Source: Anisakis pegreffii (Eukaryota > Nematoda > Chromadorea > Rhabditida > Anisakidae). Taken from it: a stretch of 64,000 nucleotides of DNA. The stretch's first letter is position 1; each line of letters starts with the position of its first letter. The stretch lies in the NCBI GenBank assembly GCA_035041965.1, contig JAPYMA010000544.1:62001-126000 (forward strand). The letters run 5' to 3'. The notes under the pieces are model-generated. The model was not told the origin of the DNA and ran no database searches. It worked only from the letters and a program-made list of their open reading frames with translations. The position numbers and the translations under genes are program-made. Shown here piece after piece: positions 49,111-61,454 of this stretch.

Positions 49111-49808
49111 TTGCGATAACGTCAGTTTGAAGAAGTCATAAAGTAAGAAGTGCTTCAATACATTGGCTGACATCGTCTCTCATGAGCAATAAAAATTGGT
49201 TGAGCAGTTTGGTAGCACAGAAAAGATCATTGATTTGGTGTAGGACGAGATCGAGAACATCCGAATTTGATTACATCGATTTCTTTTCTTTCAGCTTTCA
49301 CAATTTCTGATTCTTCAATCGCTCAAGAATGTTTTTTCAACCGGTATAATACTTCTTCCGTGATGTACGACAAAATTTCTTATGATGTTAATGACTGATA
49401 CGCTTGAAAGGTAGAATGGGAATTTCAGACCTAATCCATCAGTTGTACCTTAAAACGATCGATAGTTCGAATTTATTTTCATCCCTCCGATGATTTTTTA
49501 CTTATTCATTAACCATCACTTTGATGAAATGATTACTTTTTCATTCATCTCGAGGATAATTCCTCAAATGTTTATTGCATCTTCCTTCTTCATGAATAAT
49601 TGAATTTGTTATTGGATGACATTTTTATCGCTGAAGAATGCTTTTTTTCATTGCCATTCGTGTTTGATTACCGAGGTTCATAAGATAATCATCCAAGCAC
49701 AAAGGCATAAGATGATCATCCAACAGTTCATACAAATATTCCAGTTCATCATGCATGTTATATCCGTGTACATGTACCCTATCTTGCACGTTACCGATTT
49801 TTTAAAAC
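49111..49808. other. Right end of unit 1, no gene seen
   Basis: About 700 bp of AT-rich DNA before the second unit begins. No exon, repeat or motif is supported. Confidence 0.45.
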
Positions 49809-49956
49809 CGATTTCGATGGACTCGGAAAAATTTCAGTCCGATTCCGACCGTCGATCGGAATTCCCAATGCGGGAATGATGAAAAATCATGTCGGTCGGA
49901 TTGTTACCGACATAAAATTTCGCTCAGATGCCATCACTAGCTTGAATACAACTTGT

Positions 49957-49987
49957 ATGCTCACATTTTTATTGATCATCGCGTTCG
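49957..49987 (+). CDS. Possible alternative signal-peptide exon, unit 2
   Basis: ATG opens ten hydrophobic codons (MLTFLLIIAF) that end in a phase-1 donor, G|GTGAGT, the phase used by every exon of the module gene. In unit 1 the same spot (near 34706) has GAG instead of ATG, and the hydrophobic stretch then belongs to a longer upstream frame. It could be a distal first exon of the module gene or a remnant of another family member. Confidence 0.3.
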
Positions 49988-50032
49988 GTGAGTTTTGCAT
50001 TCGTGCAATTTGAATTTGTGGATCAAATAAGC

Positions 50033-50237
50033 CAATGATCCCCACGCTGGGGTACTCCATTACCCCCCTCGATGGTCTGATAGGCCGTCATTACATCCTT
50101 CCCCCCGTATGCTGAAATACTTTACTATTTCCACGCGTAACGTCAGAACTAATTTCCTGATCCCCTCCATTATCCCCTGGCACTCCCATATTAACCAAAA
50201 ATGGTTAATTCGTCCCCTTCTCCTGTGAGAATCCCTG
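50033..50237 (+). mobile_element. hAT-like MITE (unit 2 copy)
   Basis: The 205-bp element lies between perfect 8-bp duplications AAATAAGC (50025-50032 and 50238-50245), which fixes its ends and supports hAT-type mobilisation. Confidence 0.85.
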
Positions 50238-50245
50238 AAATAAGC

Positions 50246-52612
50246 ATATGATCATTGGTAAATTATTGAATAGCAAGCATTTTTATTTACGAATGATACG
50301 ATGAGCTTATATGAGTTTGTGGATAAAATTTCGTCGCCTCTGAAAGTCGTTCTCAAGGTTACGGAACCGTAAAAGAAATAAAAATCTAAAATTTCAACTT
50401 TATTTCTCGAAAATTAATGCGCCACTCCCTTTCATTCGCTATTCTCCACTTTATGAATGTATTCGTTATTTGACACAAATTGCATTTTCATTTGTTTGAA
50501 TAATCTGCACTGTTTGCGTTCAGCAGATCAGAATTAAAATTTTTCACTGCTCGGCGATTCGTTTATCACTTTTTCTGCACATGCATTTATATCACTCTTG
50601 GTGGAAATCGATTCTTTGATCTAATTATAGATCGAACCAAATGTTTGCTTGCATTAATAATTCCATTGCATTCCCGCTGTTGATTTTTTGATTGACCGAT
50701 TCAGTCAATCATCTGATTGGAAAAACCAACTCCTAACGATAAGTTAAATTCTCGATTCGAAAATCTGACATTAACATGAGACGGAGTGCCTATCAATCAT
50801 TCTTCACAACCAGTCATCGAATTTTGTCTACACTTTTTTTCGTGGTGATATTCACAATCACTGAAGTATCATATTTGTTCCTTTCATCAAGACCGTGAAC
50901 TTCATGGTGTTGTCCTTACTTTATCATCGTTCGATTGGAAGAAAATAAACAGAAAGACACTTGAATATTGAGTTTGTCACGTAAAAAACGTTGTTACATG
51001 TGAAAGTGAGCATCAATTTCTTTTTCTCAATGATGGTATTTCAATAAACTTGATAAGAGGTGTCATAAAAGGATGAATGGAAATAAACAGTGAAAAAGTG
51101 GATTTATTTAACGACCGTTTGTATCGTTTTTTTGATTTATTATGACCCCAATCATCAAACAGAAATGTTTACAGCACCGTCGAAATCGAAACCTGAACAA
51201 ATCGGATTTATGACTGGTTAAAAAATAGTCGTTAGAATGCGATATTGAAATTCATTTTCAGCAAAAAAGAAGCATCATATGGAAGGTCATATGAAACTCA
51301 TTCGTTGCACATCCTTATCATTTATCATTTCAGATCAACAATCACGGATGTCATGAAAAACTATTCGAAGGTATTGATAATTGATTGAAGATAATTATCG
51401 ATAAGGAATACTACTGCATATAAGAAACCCTGATTTGTGACGAAGTCGTCATTGTCACTTTCTCAGGAGTCACTTTCCAATGCTCGAATTCCGATCATTC
51501 GATCATCTGATGTGCATCTAATTCCAAGAAATGCAAAGATGGTCCATTTCGTCAACGGTATTCTCCCTAGTCAAGTGACCTTATCGTCTCTCGAGAGCAG
51601 TCCCCTCTTTGGATCTTATTTAATTTTGAATAGAGACAACGATCACTGATACGTACTGATAGCGAGGAAAAATGTTTAATGAAAAGTGTTCCCTATTAGC
51701 CACTCGATGCCATGCAGTGCGATTGAAGTGCTTCTAATGATACGTGATAATTTCAACGACTGCATTTCTTGGGATGTGGCTGTTGCTTTTGGAACTCTGC
51801 AGACTGGTAGCTCACTCAACAAGGGCATTTACAACATTGGTTGTTCATTTGAAACTTTATCGAGCACGATCAGCTCTATCTTAGAAGCCAGCGATAAAAG
51901 ACCGAAAGCTCAACGGCCGCAACTTACCATCAACGATGATTTCAGTAACTGTGATCATTTTCACAACTCGTACTTCAATTCTAAACAAGATTTCAACTTG
52001 AATATCAGACTAATAGCTGTGATAATTTACAAAAGCGGGACAGAAATTCGTTCAATGTTAGCTATATGAATTAAAACGGAAATTTTATCACATTTGATTC
52101 TTCTTTACTTCAGCGCACCAGCATTGCTCCTCGGTTCAATTGAACAATTCAGTAATCACGTCGCAACTGAGCCACTTCATTTCCTTCTCTACTTTCCTTT
52201 TTGATCGAACAATTGAATCGGATTAAGCCTTTCGGATCCTTAAACATTTTATGCATACCAATGCACTAACGGCCCAGCACAATGTGTACTGAGGCGAAAA
52301 AAATTTTCACTTATCAGCTATTTTTCAAAGCAGTTCTTTGAGAAGGAACTTCGACAATCTCTCACTCCATCGTTTTTAAACTGAAAATCACATTTCTATA
52401 AGCCAGGTCTTGTACGTTTCAGAGTTTAATTCTCTCACACAAAATTTTAACCCTATCTTATAACATCCTTAATCTCAATCTCCCATATTTTGTGTACAAC
52501 AGCTATCCGCGCTTGTTGTAACGGGCTTATTCGGGTCACAGCTTGCTCGCATTGCAAATATCATTGTTCATCAATTCCGATTGTCCTGCGTCGACATCGA
52601 ATCGCACATCTA
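50246..52612. other. Upstream region of module gene copy 2
   Basis: It is nearly identical to 34992-37347 and has no supported exon. Confidence 0.45.
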
Positions 52613-52619
52613 ATTTCAG
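52613..52619 (+). promoter_or_regulatory. Likely spliced-leader acceptor of module gene copy 2
   Basis: ATTTCAG, then AGA, then the start ATG, identical to copy 1. Confidence 0.5.
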
Positions 52620-52622
52620 AGA

Positions 52623-55600
52623 ATGCACCCTCAAAACTTACTATTGTTCATCGTTTCGTCAGCCATCCCGCTGGCTTGTTCGTTTTCTGGAGATTGTGAA
52701 ACTGTTCAACAACTCCTAAAACCGATCACAGCATGGGAAACGCCTTATATTGTCAGCGCTTTAAGAAAAAGTATGTTTCTTTCGAAGTTCGAGAGGATAA
52801 TTTCGGAAGGGTGTGTAGTCCAGGTATAACCAAATACAGTCATGTGATCAGTGCTTTTAGAATTTTATAAAATAAAAAGGTAATCTTACCTTGCCTTGCC
52901 TTGCAAGGTAAGATTACCTTTTGCGTTCAGTGCTTTTAGAAATTCATAAATTAAAAAAGCGATCAAAATGATAAAATTCAAAACAGTTCTCAAAAAAATC
53001 CAATTACAGGGCAGCAATATGACTGCTGCTTTCATTGTCCTCAGTTTTTTTGAATTACACATCATCCACGAAAGAATATCCCAAGTAACTTGATAAGATT
53101 TACTGCACTCACACAGGTTGTGCTTCACATTTTTCAAGCGACGCCGCACAGAAGTGGGAATGTTTGAAGATGGCAGATGGAATGGTTGCTATCGTGGAAA
53201 ATGCACCAACTGATCAGGCTGCGATCAACCAATTAGCCAGATCGATCATACTGTATTCATTGATCGATCCAGCACCACCAGCCAGAAGTAATTTCATCGT
53301 TGAAGCACAGCTCGACACATGGGGATCAGTGGGGGAATTTTTGGACTGCAATGGTACTTATATGAGTTTTTGAAGTTCAGTGATTTTTGAGTATCAAATA
53401 GGGGAATGCTGGAATGAACAAGTATTGTTCGTTAAAAACTGGTGTACATTGAAGCATGATAGCTGCTTTGCATTCGAGGTCTGTTGAATGAGTCGATACG
53501 ATGGAGCATCGAATTATTCATACGTTCCAGGAAGAGATCATCCAAAGTTTTTGATCATCTTCAGATCACCTACTGACTCCAGTTGCCTTCTCTCTCTGAT
53601 ATCTTCATCTGCTTCATCATTCTCTGTTCCGATGCTCGAGTCTAACAAGTTTTATCAACAGTGAATTGACCTGATTCACGTGAATGAACACATTTCAGTC
53701 TTTTCAGTTTCTCAATAAATTCATATTCCTTGCAAATCGTTACATTGAGCTTGACTGATTTCAGCATTAAATTCTGCATCGTCGCCGTATTTTCAAGCAA
53801 GAAACACTGAGCTAGTTATGGCTCCAGACGTGAGCGGATTATTTGAAGAGCCGTTCATCGGAGATGCAAAAACTGGCCAGTTCATAACGCAAGGTATCGT
53901 ATTCTTCATGAAATTCTCGAATGAAGTATAACTTTTGAAATGACGCGTTCCAGAGAGCGTTGGAATGTTTTTGAGGGATATGTGCAGAGTTAACATACGG
54001 ATCAAAATACCGCTCACTTCTTATACCGATCGATCTAATAGTTCTCAAACCGATCTAAATGCGAACAAATGGCAAGCGATACCTATGTTGTTATGATAGC
54101 AACACCTAACAAAAATGTGATGGATAAGGGTACCCAGACAGTCTGTCTACAGACATTTTGACTATGTACAGTTTGTCTAAAGTTATCACCTAACGAACGG
54201 TTTGTCTAATGGTCAGTTTGCCTTTGCCTAATGGGAATTTTGCCCAATATCATTTTGGCTAATGGGCGTGCGAGATTGTTAGGCGCACCCGTTCAGAACA
54301 TTTTTGGAATGTTCATCTCGTGGCTATTATTAGAACATCTGTACATATCAATGTTGGTGATTTTGATGGCTTCAATCAAAATCAAGTTATGACCGACGAA
54401 GGAAATGTGTTGTGTATGAATCCAAACATAGTTCCTTGAAGGAGACTGCTGAAGCAAGCTGTCCATCACCGTTGATAAAGATGAACTAGATGCGTTGTTT
54501 GCTCTTGGCAACTTCATTGATCAAATCTTGACTTTGATTGAAGCCATCAAAATCACCAACATTGATATGTACAGGTGTTCTAATAATAGCCACGAGATGA
54601 ACATTCCAAACATGTTCTGAACGGGTGCGCCTAACAATCTCGCACGCCCATTAGGCAAAAGGATATCAGGCAAAATTCCCATCAGGCAAACTCTCATAGG
54701 CAAAATGTCCATTAGACAAACCGTCTGTTAGGTAAACTGTCCAGTAGATAAACCGGCAACGTGTTTTTTGACAAACTGTCCGTAGTCAAAATGTCTGTTG
54801 ACAAATTGTCCGGTCACGCGGATAAGATGCATTTGACTGCTGACATCGTAACCACTTATATTCTCAACGATCCAGTGCCACCGTTGCGCAAAAAATTTGC
54901 GCTAAACGCAACGTTGGGAGCATGGGAAACACTCGAAGTACTTCTGAATTGCACAAGTCAAGGATTCAGAATGTTTTGCTTGTCAAGTCGGCGAATTTTG
55001 ACTTTTTCGAACCAGTTCCGTTTGGAAAATACCACTGGAAATGTGATTAAGCATTAGAAAGTCAGTTGAAATTAGAGATAACAATTTTTGCTGGAATCTT
55101 TTATGCTCAGCATAGCTTTGGATAGATAGCGATCATGAAGGTATGATCCACTGATCAGTTGTCGTCCCCGATTATTCAAACCTCTCTCTTCAGAGATGGC
55201 AACACCAACATCACAAGGCAGTTGTTCAGATATTAAAAGCTTGGTACAAGGTACTCCTCCACCAATAGTCAAAGATCTTACAAGAGGTGAACTTTTCTTG
55301 GAACACCAAATTGTGCTGAATGATCACAAAATTTGAATATTTTCATCGTTTGTATGTCTAGTAATCCATTCATGCCAACCACTCACCCTGAAATCAGCTT
55401 CACCAATATTCATCAGCTTTCTAGGCTCAATACCTACACTTTATGGCTCATCAGCTGAAACTATCAATTATTATACTATTTTAAAAAAACTTTATTTGGC
55501 TTCCCATTTCCCTTTACTCTCTGAGAATTGTTGGCTTGTTGTATTTTCTACGCGTTCTTTTGCAGATTGCCTTTCATATTTTTCCACTGATTCAAAACAG

Positions 55601-58600
55601 TTACTACCATGTTTAATGATGGTCGATGGAATGAATACGATTATTACCAAAACAAAATCAGTAAACACAATCCCCTCAGAAGTTCTGAATTTGATGGTCT
55701 CCTATCTCTCAAACGGCTTATTCAGAAACGGCACATACAAGAAGCGCGAATCATTCATAAAAAGTGCAAGACTCGGGAAATGGGGAACGCTCAGGCAATT
55801 CATCAACTGTGCTAGTATGTTTCCAGAAAACTCGCTATTTGCCCCGCTTTTTCTCACAAATTTCACGCGATTCCTAAACCTGAAATTAACATGGACCTGT
55901 ATCATTATTACCTTCGATTTTCTGAAGCGGATACCGGAAAAGAGCTTTCTTCTCGCCGGTAGGTGTAGTTCTTTCGCAAATGATTATCGGAGACAGGAAA
56001 GCGGCCAAAAAGAGTAAAATTAGTTTTTATTCTCACTCAGTCTGAGGGGTATGTTTCATAAATGCAGTCAGATAGGTAAAACCCGAATACGGGAACAGAT
56101 TTTGTTTGTTATTAACAGATCCTTCACGAAAAGCCACCAAATGCGTCTAGTAGTCTCAGAAGGCTACGCTGATACCTCCGAGACATTTCTACTGTTGGAC
56201 AATGAAAAGACTAAAAGACACATCACCTCAATACAATCAGGGTCAATTGCACAAAAACTGTACACAGTGGTGAGAAAAAAAGTTCATTCTCGGTTTCTGC
56301 GTACAAAATTGCCTTGAAAAATGCCAACAGTATCTTTTCATGCTTCTTTATATTGCTTCCTGCTATCTACAGCTCATATCAAGCTGAGGAGATCTGAAAG
56401 TTCTAAATTTCGTGTCATCATTCAACGGCAATCCTATTTCTTGGCTGAAATTCGTTAGCTTTCGACATCTGACATTTTTACTTTTCCCTTTCAGTCGAAC
56501 CGCTGACACCTACCACAACAACAGCAATTACAACTACGCCGTCTCCAACTACTAGTAGTCATCGTGGCAATTGCTTGACAATTGAGGGACTTTTAAAACA
56601 CGCCAAGTCGAGAGGAACTCCTCCAATTGTAAAATACCTGACAAGAGGTTCTTCACTTTTGACGAAGCAAATTTTATTTCGAGACAACGATCAAACTGAG
56701 TATTGCATACTCGAGAAATTCGACCGTATTTGTGACAGCTGAGACATAGAATTATTAACGATAAGGAATTTTAATAACGGGAATATTTGACGAGATCTAC
56801 TGAATCCATCACTGATGCATTGAATAATTGAACGATATAATCGTTAAGATTGTGAAAGAGCATTCGTCAACGCCAATGAAATAGGGCAGTTATCGAAATG
56901 CTTGGATATGGTCGACGGTTTGCCAGTAATTTTATCCTTTTCATCATCTCAACAACAGCTTCCACTGCGAGTGAAACATTGGATTATGGCGTATATTGAT
57001 CGATACCTCAATTCTCCAACGCGACAGAAATTCTTAGCGAACGCAACACTCGGAAAATGGGGAACGCTGAAACAATTTCTGACTTGCGCTGGTGAGTTTG
57101 TTGATTATTCGAGTGTTCTCACTCACTTCAATATGCGCTCAGTTTTATTTCCTAGAAATCAATTCAATGTCTAAGATAATGAAGTCCTCATTACATAACG
57201 TGGTGAACTTAGATGGAAAACATCAATCAAATAGATGGAAAACAATTGCCTGCAATGAAAAGCATTTTGCTTGGAATATCTATTTTGACGACAATTTTAG
57301 GTGAACTGCCGATATCAACCACTCCTGTCCCTACCACAACTACACCATCAACGACAACTAACAAATGCAGTGAACTTGCTCCATTGTTGAATTCACCTGT
57401 TCAAGGATCATTTGCACCGATTGTACATGATATCAGATTAGGTGAATTAATCCGACTGAATAGCACATTCCATCGTTGATTTGGTCTTCAAACGAAGATC
57501 AACTTCAGCCAACAGAGACTCATCATGACCACCCGATCATTCTGATTGCTCTCAATCGATCCATACATTTCATCACAGCATGAAGCAAGTCTCACAAGCA
57601 GTAGAAATTTTGGTTTTGGGCCGAAATTTAACCCCGATCCATCTATCTTAGAATTCCTCCACGAAAGTTGAACTGTCGGATCGAGCGAGCGTCATGGGCG
57701 CCGTCCATTCTCAATTGAGAATCATTATATTCTCTATATGTTCAGATTGTGCGAGCTGCTTCTCGGAATCAACTGAACCTCAAAAATATGCGCACTGTAT
57801 GACTATGGCCAACGGAGTAGACGCTATAGTGACGTCTTCGGTGCAGAAATCTGAAATTCCGATGGAAGTGAAAAAATGGTTATATCGATATGAGTTGAAT
57901 GATCCGTCACCACCGACTCGCGAGAACTTCATCAACCAGGCTCCTCTCGGCAAATGGGGAACTCTCAAACAATTCATCGATTGCAGTGGTGATTGCTTGC
58001 GTTTGTCATTTAATCCCAACGCTTATTTTCATTCGGTTGTCTTGCTTCTCTTTTAATCATATCACTTCAATCACTCGCAACACAACTCAGCGACTAGCCG
58101 ACGGTGGATGAGAACAAATTGTTGTTCCATAAGCGGGCATATTCGAACAAAAACAAGAGTTTCATTCGCAACTGATTGATTGATTCGTTCGAAAGTTCTG
58201 TTCGATTGATAAAATTAAGGATCTAGGGATTAATTGCTATTCTGATTCAAACTCATATATCTTTTAGCAAACATTAAGAATGAAGTTTCGCACGACATTT
58301 TAAAATAACGGATGTAAATTCACGAGTTTGACTTATTATAGAGAAATCCACAACAACAACACCAACTACTACGACTGCTGCTACTACTACTACGACCGCA
58401 ATTGACCGTTGCATTACAGTCGGTGAGCAAGTTAAGAGCACAACCGGCGAACGATCACCTCTCTCTGAAGCAATATGGCGTGGTAGGTCATCGTTGACGT
58501 CCTGATTAAAACTCAGAAAATTCAAATTTCTCGTTATAATTGTTCATTGTGAAAAACTCGTTTATCGAAAATGTTGACAATAATTTCATGCTGTAATTTT

Positions 58601-59946
58601 TACGCTCACATCGAATAAAACTGCATCCAAGAAGATCCAAGAACTGCATCCGTCCAAGAAATTTCCCACCAGTTTCAATTGTGTTATGTTAGTTGAGATT
58701 ATTACTGTGAGAGTGACGTTAACGCTAACGTTTATTCTGTTTGATTTTGATTCGTTTTTGTATTACTTGGGAAGAAGGATGTTGAATGTCATCTCGTGTA
58801 CACTGATAATTGATTGCTAAATTTCAGCTGGTGTTAAAACCCCATGGTTTCATCTATTGCATAAACTACTACTCAAGTGGCTGGCGAATCGCATTCAAAT
58901 CGCTCTCGAACACGCACCACAACCACAAAACTCAAGTCAGTTAGTGCAAGCAGCGAATGACGTTCTCGTGGCATGGATCTATATGGATCCACATCTGAAA
59001 GAACATCTTGTATCGATTCGAATCGGTGAATGGGGGACTGTATGCGATTTCTTGCACTGTGTGTCTGCTACTTATCCCTGCACGACAGCTCCATCCACGA
59101 CAACAACTCCATCCAGCCGTTGGCAGATAGTTTCTGATACTATCGGAACTGTTGGACAAACTTCACCTCTCAGTACTGCAATAACAGACGGTTAGTTGCA
59201 GTCATGTTAGGGACTATGACTAAAACTTACAATGTTTGTCAGCTGTTATTCACCATAGTAACACATTATTATTTGGCTGCAGAATGATTTTCTGTTGACG
59301 TCTGGATAGACAGAAAGCAAAAATTTCCGAGTTTTCTTCTCATCGTTCAATAACTGAATATGTTCCCAATGGTTGCAGAAAAATTCTCTCGCTGTATTTC
59401 ACTTTAAGTAAGACGTGAAACGAATGACATGAGAACATGTTTGTATACAAGGACTGGGTCGTATATATGCGAGTTTTCATAACTGTGAGCATCAGTTACT
59501 GAACTGTCCTGCCGACATTTAAAGAAGATGGATTTTTCCAAATCATTCATAGTCAGAAATCAACAATGCATATTACTGGACATTGAAACTGGCATTGGGA
59601 GGTGACGTCGGGCATGATGCCCACCGTTCTTCTGTAGCATAAATTCGTTCGATTCCATTAGCACTGAACGCTCATGAAAGCTATGCGAAATGATGCAACA
59701 ATTTCAGCCTGCAATCAACCGCCTACTTGTTCACCATTCAACAAGATGCTCTTCATGTCGTTGTTAAAACGTATCGACATCGCCCTCAATCAAAAGCCTG
59801 ACGCAAATGTCACACAAAAATTGCAAATGGTCAAGAAGATTATCATCGATTGGCAAAACGATAACCCAAAACTCAAGCCACTCCTTGAGAATACAAAAAT
59901 CGACCACTGGGGCACTGTGGGCGAGTTCCTGAATTGCCCTTCATAA
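52623..59946 (+). CDS. Secreted multi-module protein with W-G-T/F-L-x-C repeats, copy 2
   Basis: Exons 52623-52770, 53117-53353, 53765-53893, 55194-55286, 55566-55814, 56495-56647, 56861-57091, 57301-57441, 57746-57988, 58342-58482, 58828-59190 and 59708-59946 join in phase 1 throughout, about 788 residues. It has the same signal peptide and module plan as copy 1. There are seven modules, one (2b) split by the foldback element and probably skipped. It keeps a module (57301-57988: NKCSELAPLLNSP, then DCASCFSESTEPQ to KQFIDCSG) that copy 1 has lost by deletion. Its donors look intact, so this is the better candidate for a working gene. Thr-rich linkers suggest O-glycosylation; secretion is inferred from the signal peptide. 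No enzyme motif is visible. AATAAA lies at 60055. Confidence 0.75.
52876..52921. repeat. Perfect 19-bp hairpin in intron 1, copy 2
   Basis: It has the same sequence as 37611-37656. Confidence 0.85.
54129..54819. mobile_element. 691-bp foldback MITE inside module exon 2b, copy 2
   Basis: It has the same length and position as 38869-39559. The flanking GGATAAG repeats are both intact here (54122-54128 and 54820-54826). Exon sequence continues in frame on both sides (NKNVMDK before, MHLTADIVTTYI after). Confidence 0.85.
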
Positions 59947-60396
59947 ACATTTCTCATTTAAGTTCGTCGAGATAATCCGGCGATGTCAGTCTGATACACA
60001 CGATCAATTATTTTGATTTGTTTTGATGAAGTGTTTCATATGAAGAACAATTTTAATAAAACAAAAAACATTTCTTTATTATTATTACTGTTTTGTAAAC
60101 AAAATCTTCTGACGTAGAGCTGAGTTGGACACAGATGTAATATTTCCCAATGAATTCATCTGCGATAGAGACGTTAGCTAATTTTTCGAAGTGATCGTTA
60201 AATAAATCTTCGATGGATGCTCTTTGATATAATACAATACAAGGCAGTACATCAGAGGAAACTATTCAATTTTTTTTTGAAATAACTGTTTACTGCCAAC
60301 CACAGCGGTGCAGATAAACTCGTAGTGAGTCATCGATACTACGCTGCTCAGCCACCTCTATCATGTTGAACGCCGACTGCACCTTGCACACCTCAC
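59947..60396. other. 3' flank of module gene copy 2
   Basis: It contains the 3' untranslated region with AATAAA at 60055, then, from 60264, sequence matching 45793-45922. No gene is seen. Confidence 0.5.
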
Positions 60397-61246
60397 TGTC
60401 GCGATTATCGCGATTGTAAATGAAAGAGATATCTAACTGATCGCCGGAAATCAACGACGATCAGCTACCAAAGATTATGCCGATTTTGTAAAGTTATATA
60501 TTCACATGAAACATGAATCGCAACGCACTCTTAACCAGAGATCACTTCAAACCCAAAATCAACACCAAGGAACAACGAATATAAACAACCTCAATTTTCA
60601 AGGATCGCAACAGAGGCTTAAGTTATATTTTCACACAAAATATAGCTATCAAATATCACAATAAAATAAACAATTATTGAAAATCAAAAATAATTGTTGG
60701 AAATCAAAACCAAATGTTGAAAATAAACAATTATTGGAAATCAAAACCAAATGTTGGAAATCAAAATAATTATTGGAAATCAAAATAATTGTTGGAAATC
60801 AGAAGCCACCATGCCTATCATCCTGAGGTATAAAAGGATGAAGTTGGAGCAGAATCTTCATTTGTGATCGTATTATCTTTTTCAATGTGCGATAACTTTG
60901 AATTAAATTCTTAATATTTCCAATATCACTAACATAATCGCAGTTCTTCGATATTATGAATATTATTATTATCATTGTCATAATAATTATTATTATACGA
61001 TGCTTATTATTTGATCATACTAATTGATTATTTCGTATTATTATATCTGATTATATCGTAAACGATTATTCTTTAACAACATTATTGTCATATCATTATT
61101 ATTTAAATGACCACATAAGCTAGGAATATCTTGAGCGATTGATATTCTCAAATAATTGACGTGCTTGTATTAATCCGTGGTTTAATTACCCAAGTTTGAG
61201 GTGATTAAGCGAATAAACATTAGTTGGAAACTGGCTAATCGTTACA
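60397..61246 (+). repeat. 5' LTR of the BEL/Pao element
   Basis: The 850-bp LTR runs from TGTCGCGATT to CTAATCGTTACA. It has a TATAAAAGG box at 60829 and internal tandem repeats. The 3' LTR lies outside the window. Confidence 0.8.
60655..60803 (+). repeat. Tandem repeat in the BEL LTR
   Basis: About eight imperfect copies of a 15-20-bp unit, AATTATTGGAAATCAAAA or CCAAATGTTGGAAATCAAAA, lie just upstream of the TATA box. Confidence 0.75.
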
Positions 61247-61454
61247 TGGTGCCCGAGGTGAGGTACGAATAGAACACCAGAAGAGAAGAGAAACAAGTGT
61301 ATCGCTGACTATCGAGTATTGTGCTTGGAACGAAATTGAAACGACCGAGCAAGCAATAATAAACGAACGACTATACCGAGAGATTATATCGTTGGAGGAA
61401 GCAAAGAGGTTAAGTGAACAAGTTTAAGTTCATACTTAACAAGAGAGATCATCT

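Larger units (their letters stand above)
34556..49808. repeat. Tandem segmental duplication, unit 1 (about 15.25 kb)
   Basis: Sequence from 34556 recurs from 49809. Matching points are offset by 15253-15266 bp through the 5' half of the module gene, with near identity (for example 36000-38400 against 51260-53670). The 3' half is more diverged and carries indels. Compared with unit 2, this unit has about 1.2 kb of extra sequence at 44585-45792. Confidence 0.92.
49809..60396. repeat. Tandem segmental duplication, unit 2 (interrupted by BEL)
   Basis: The second copy of the 15.25-kb unit follows without a gap. It covers the whole module gene and continues to the point matching 45922, where a BEL/Pao element is inserted; the rest of the unit should lie beyond that element, outside the window. 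Confidence 0.92.

Noticed and set aside
60655..60803. Possible CRISPR-like array
   Set aside because: Repeats are imperfect, contiguous and without spacers, and lie within a retrotransposon LTR of a eukaryote.
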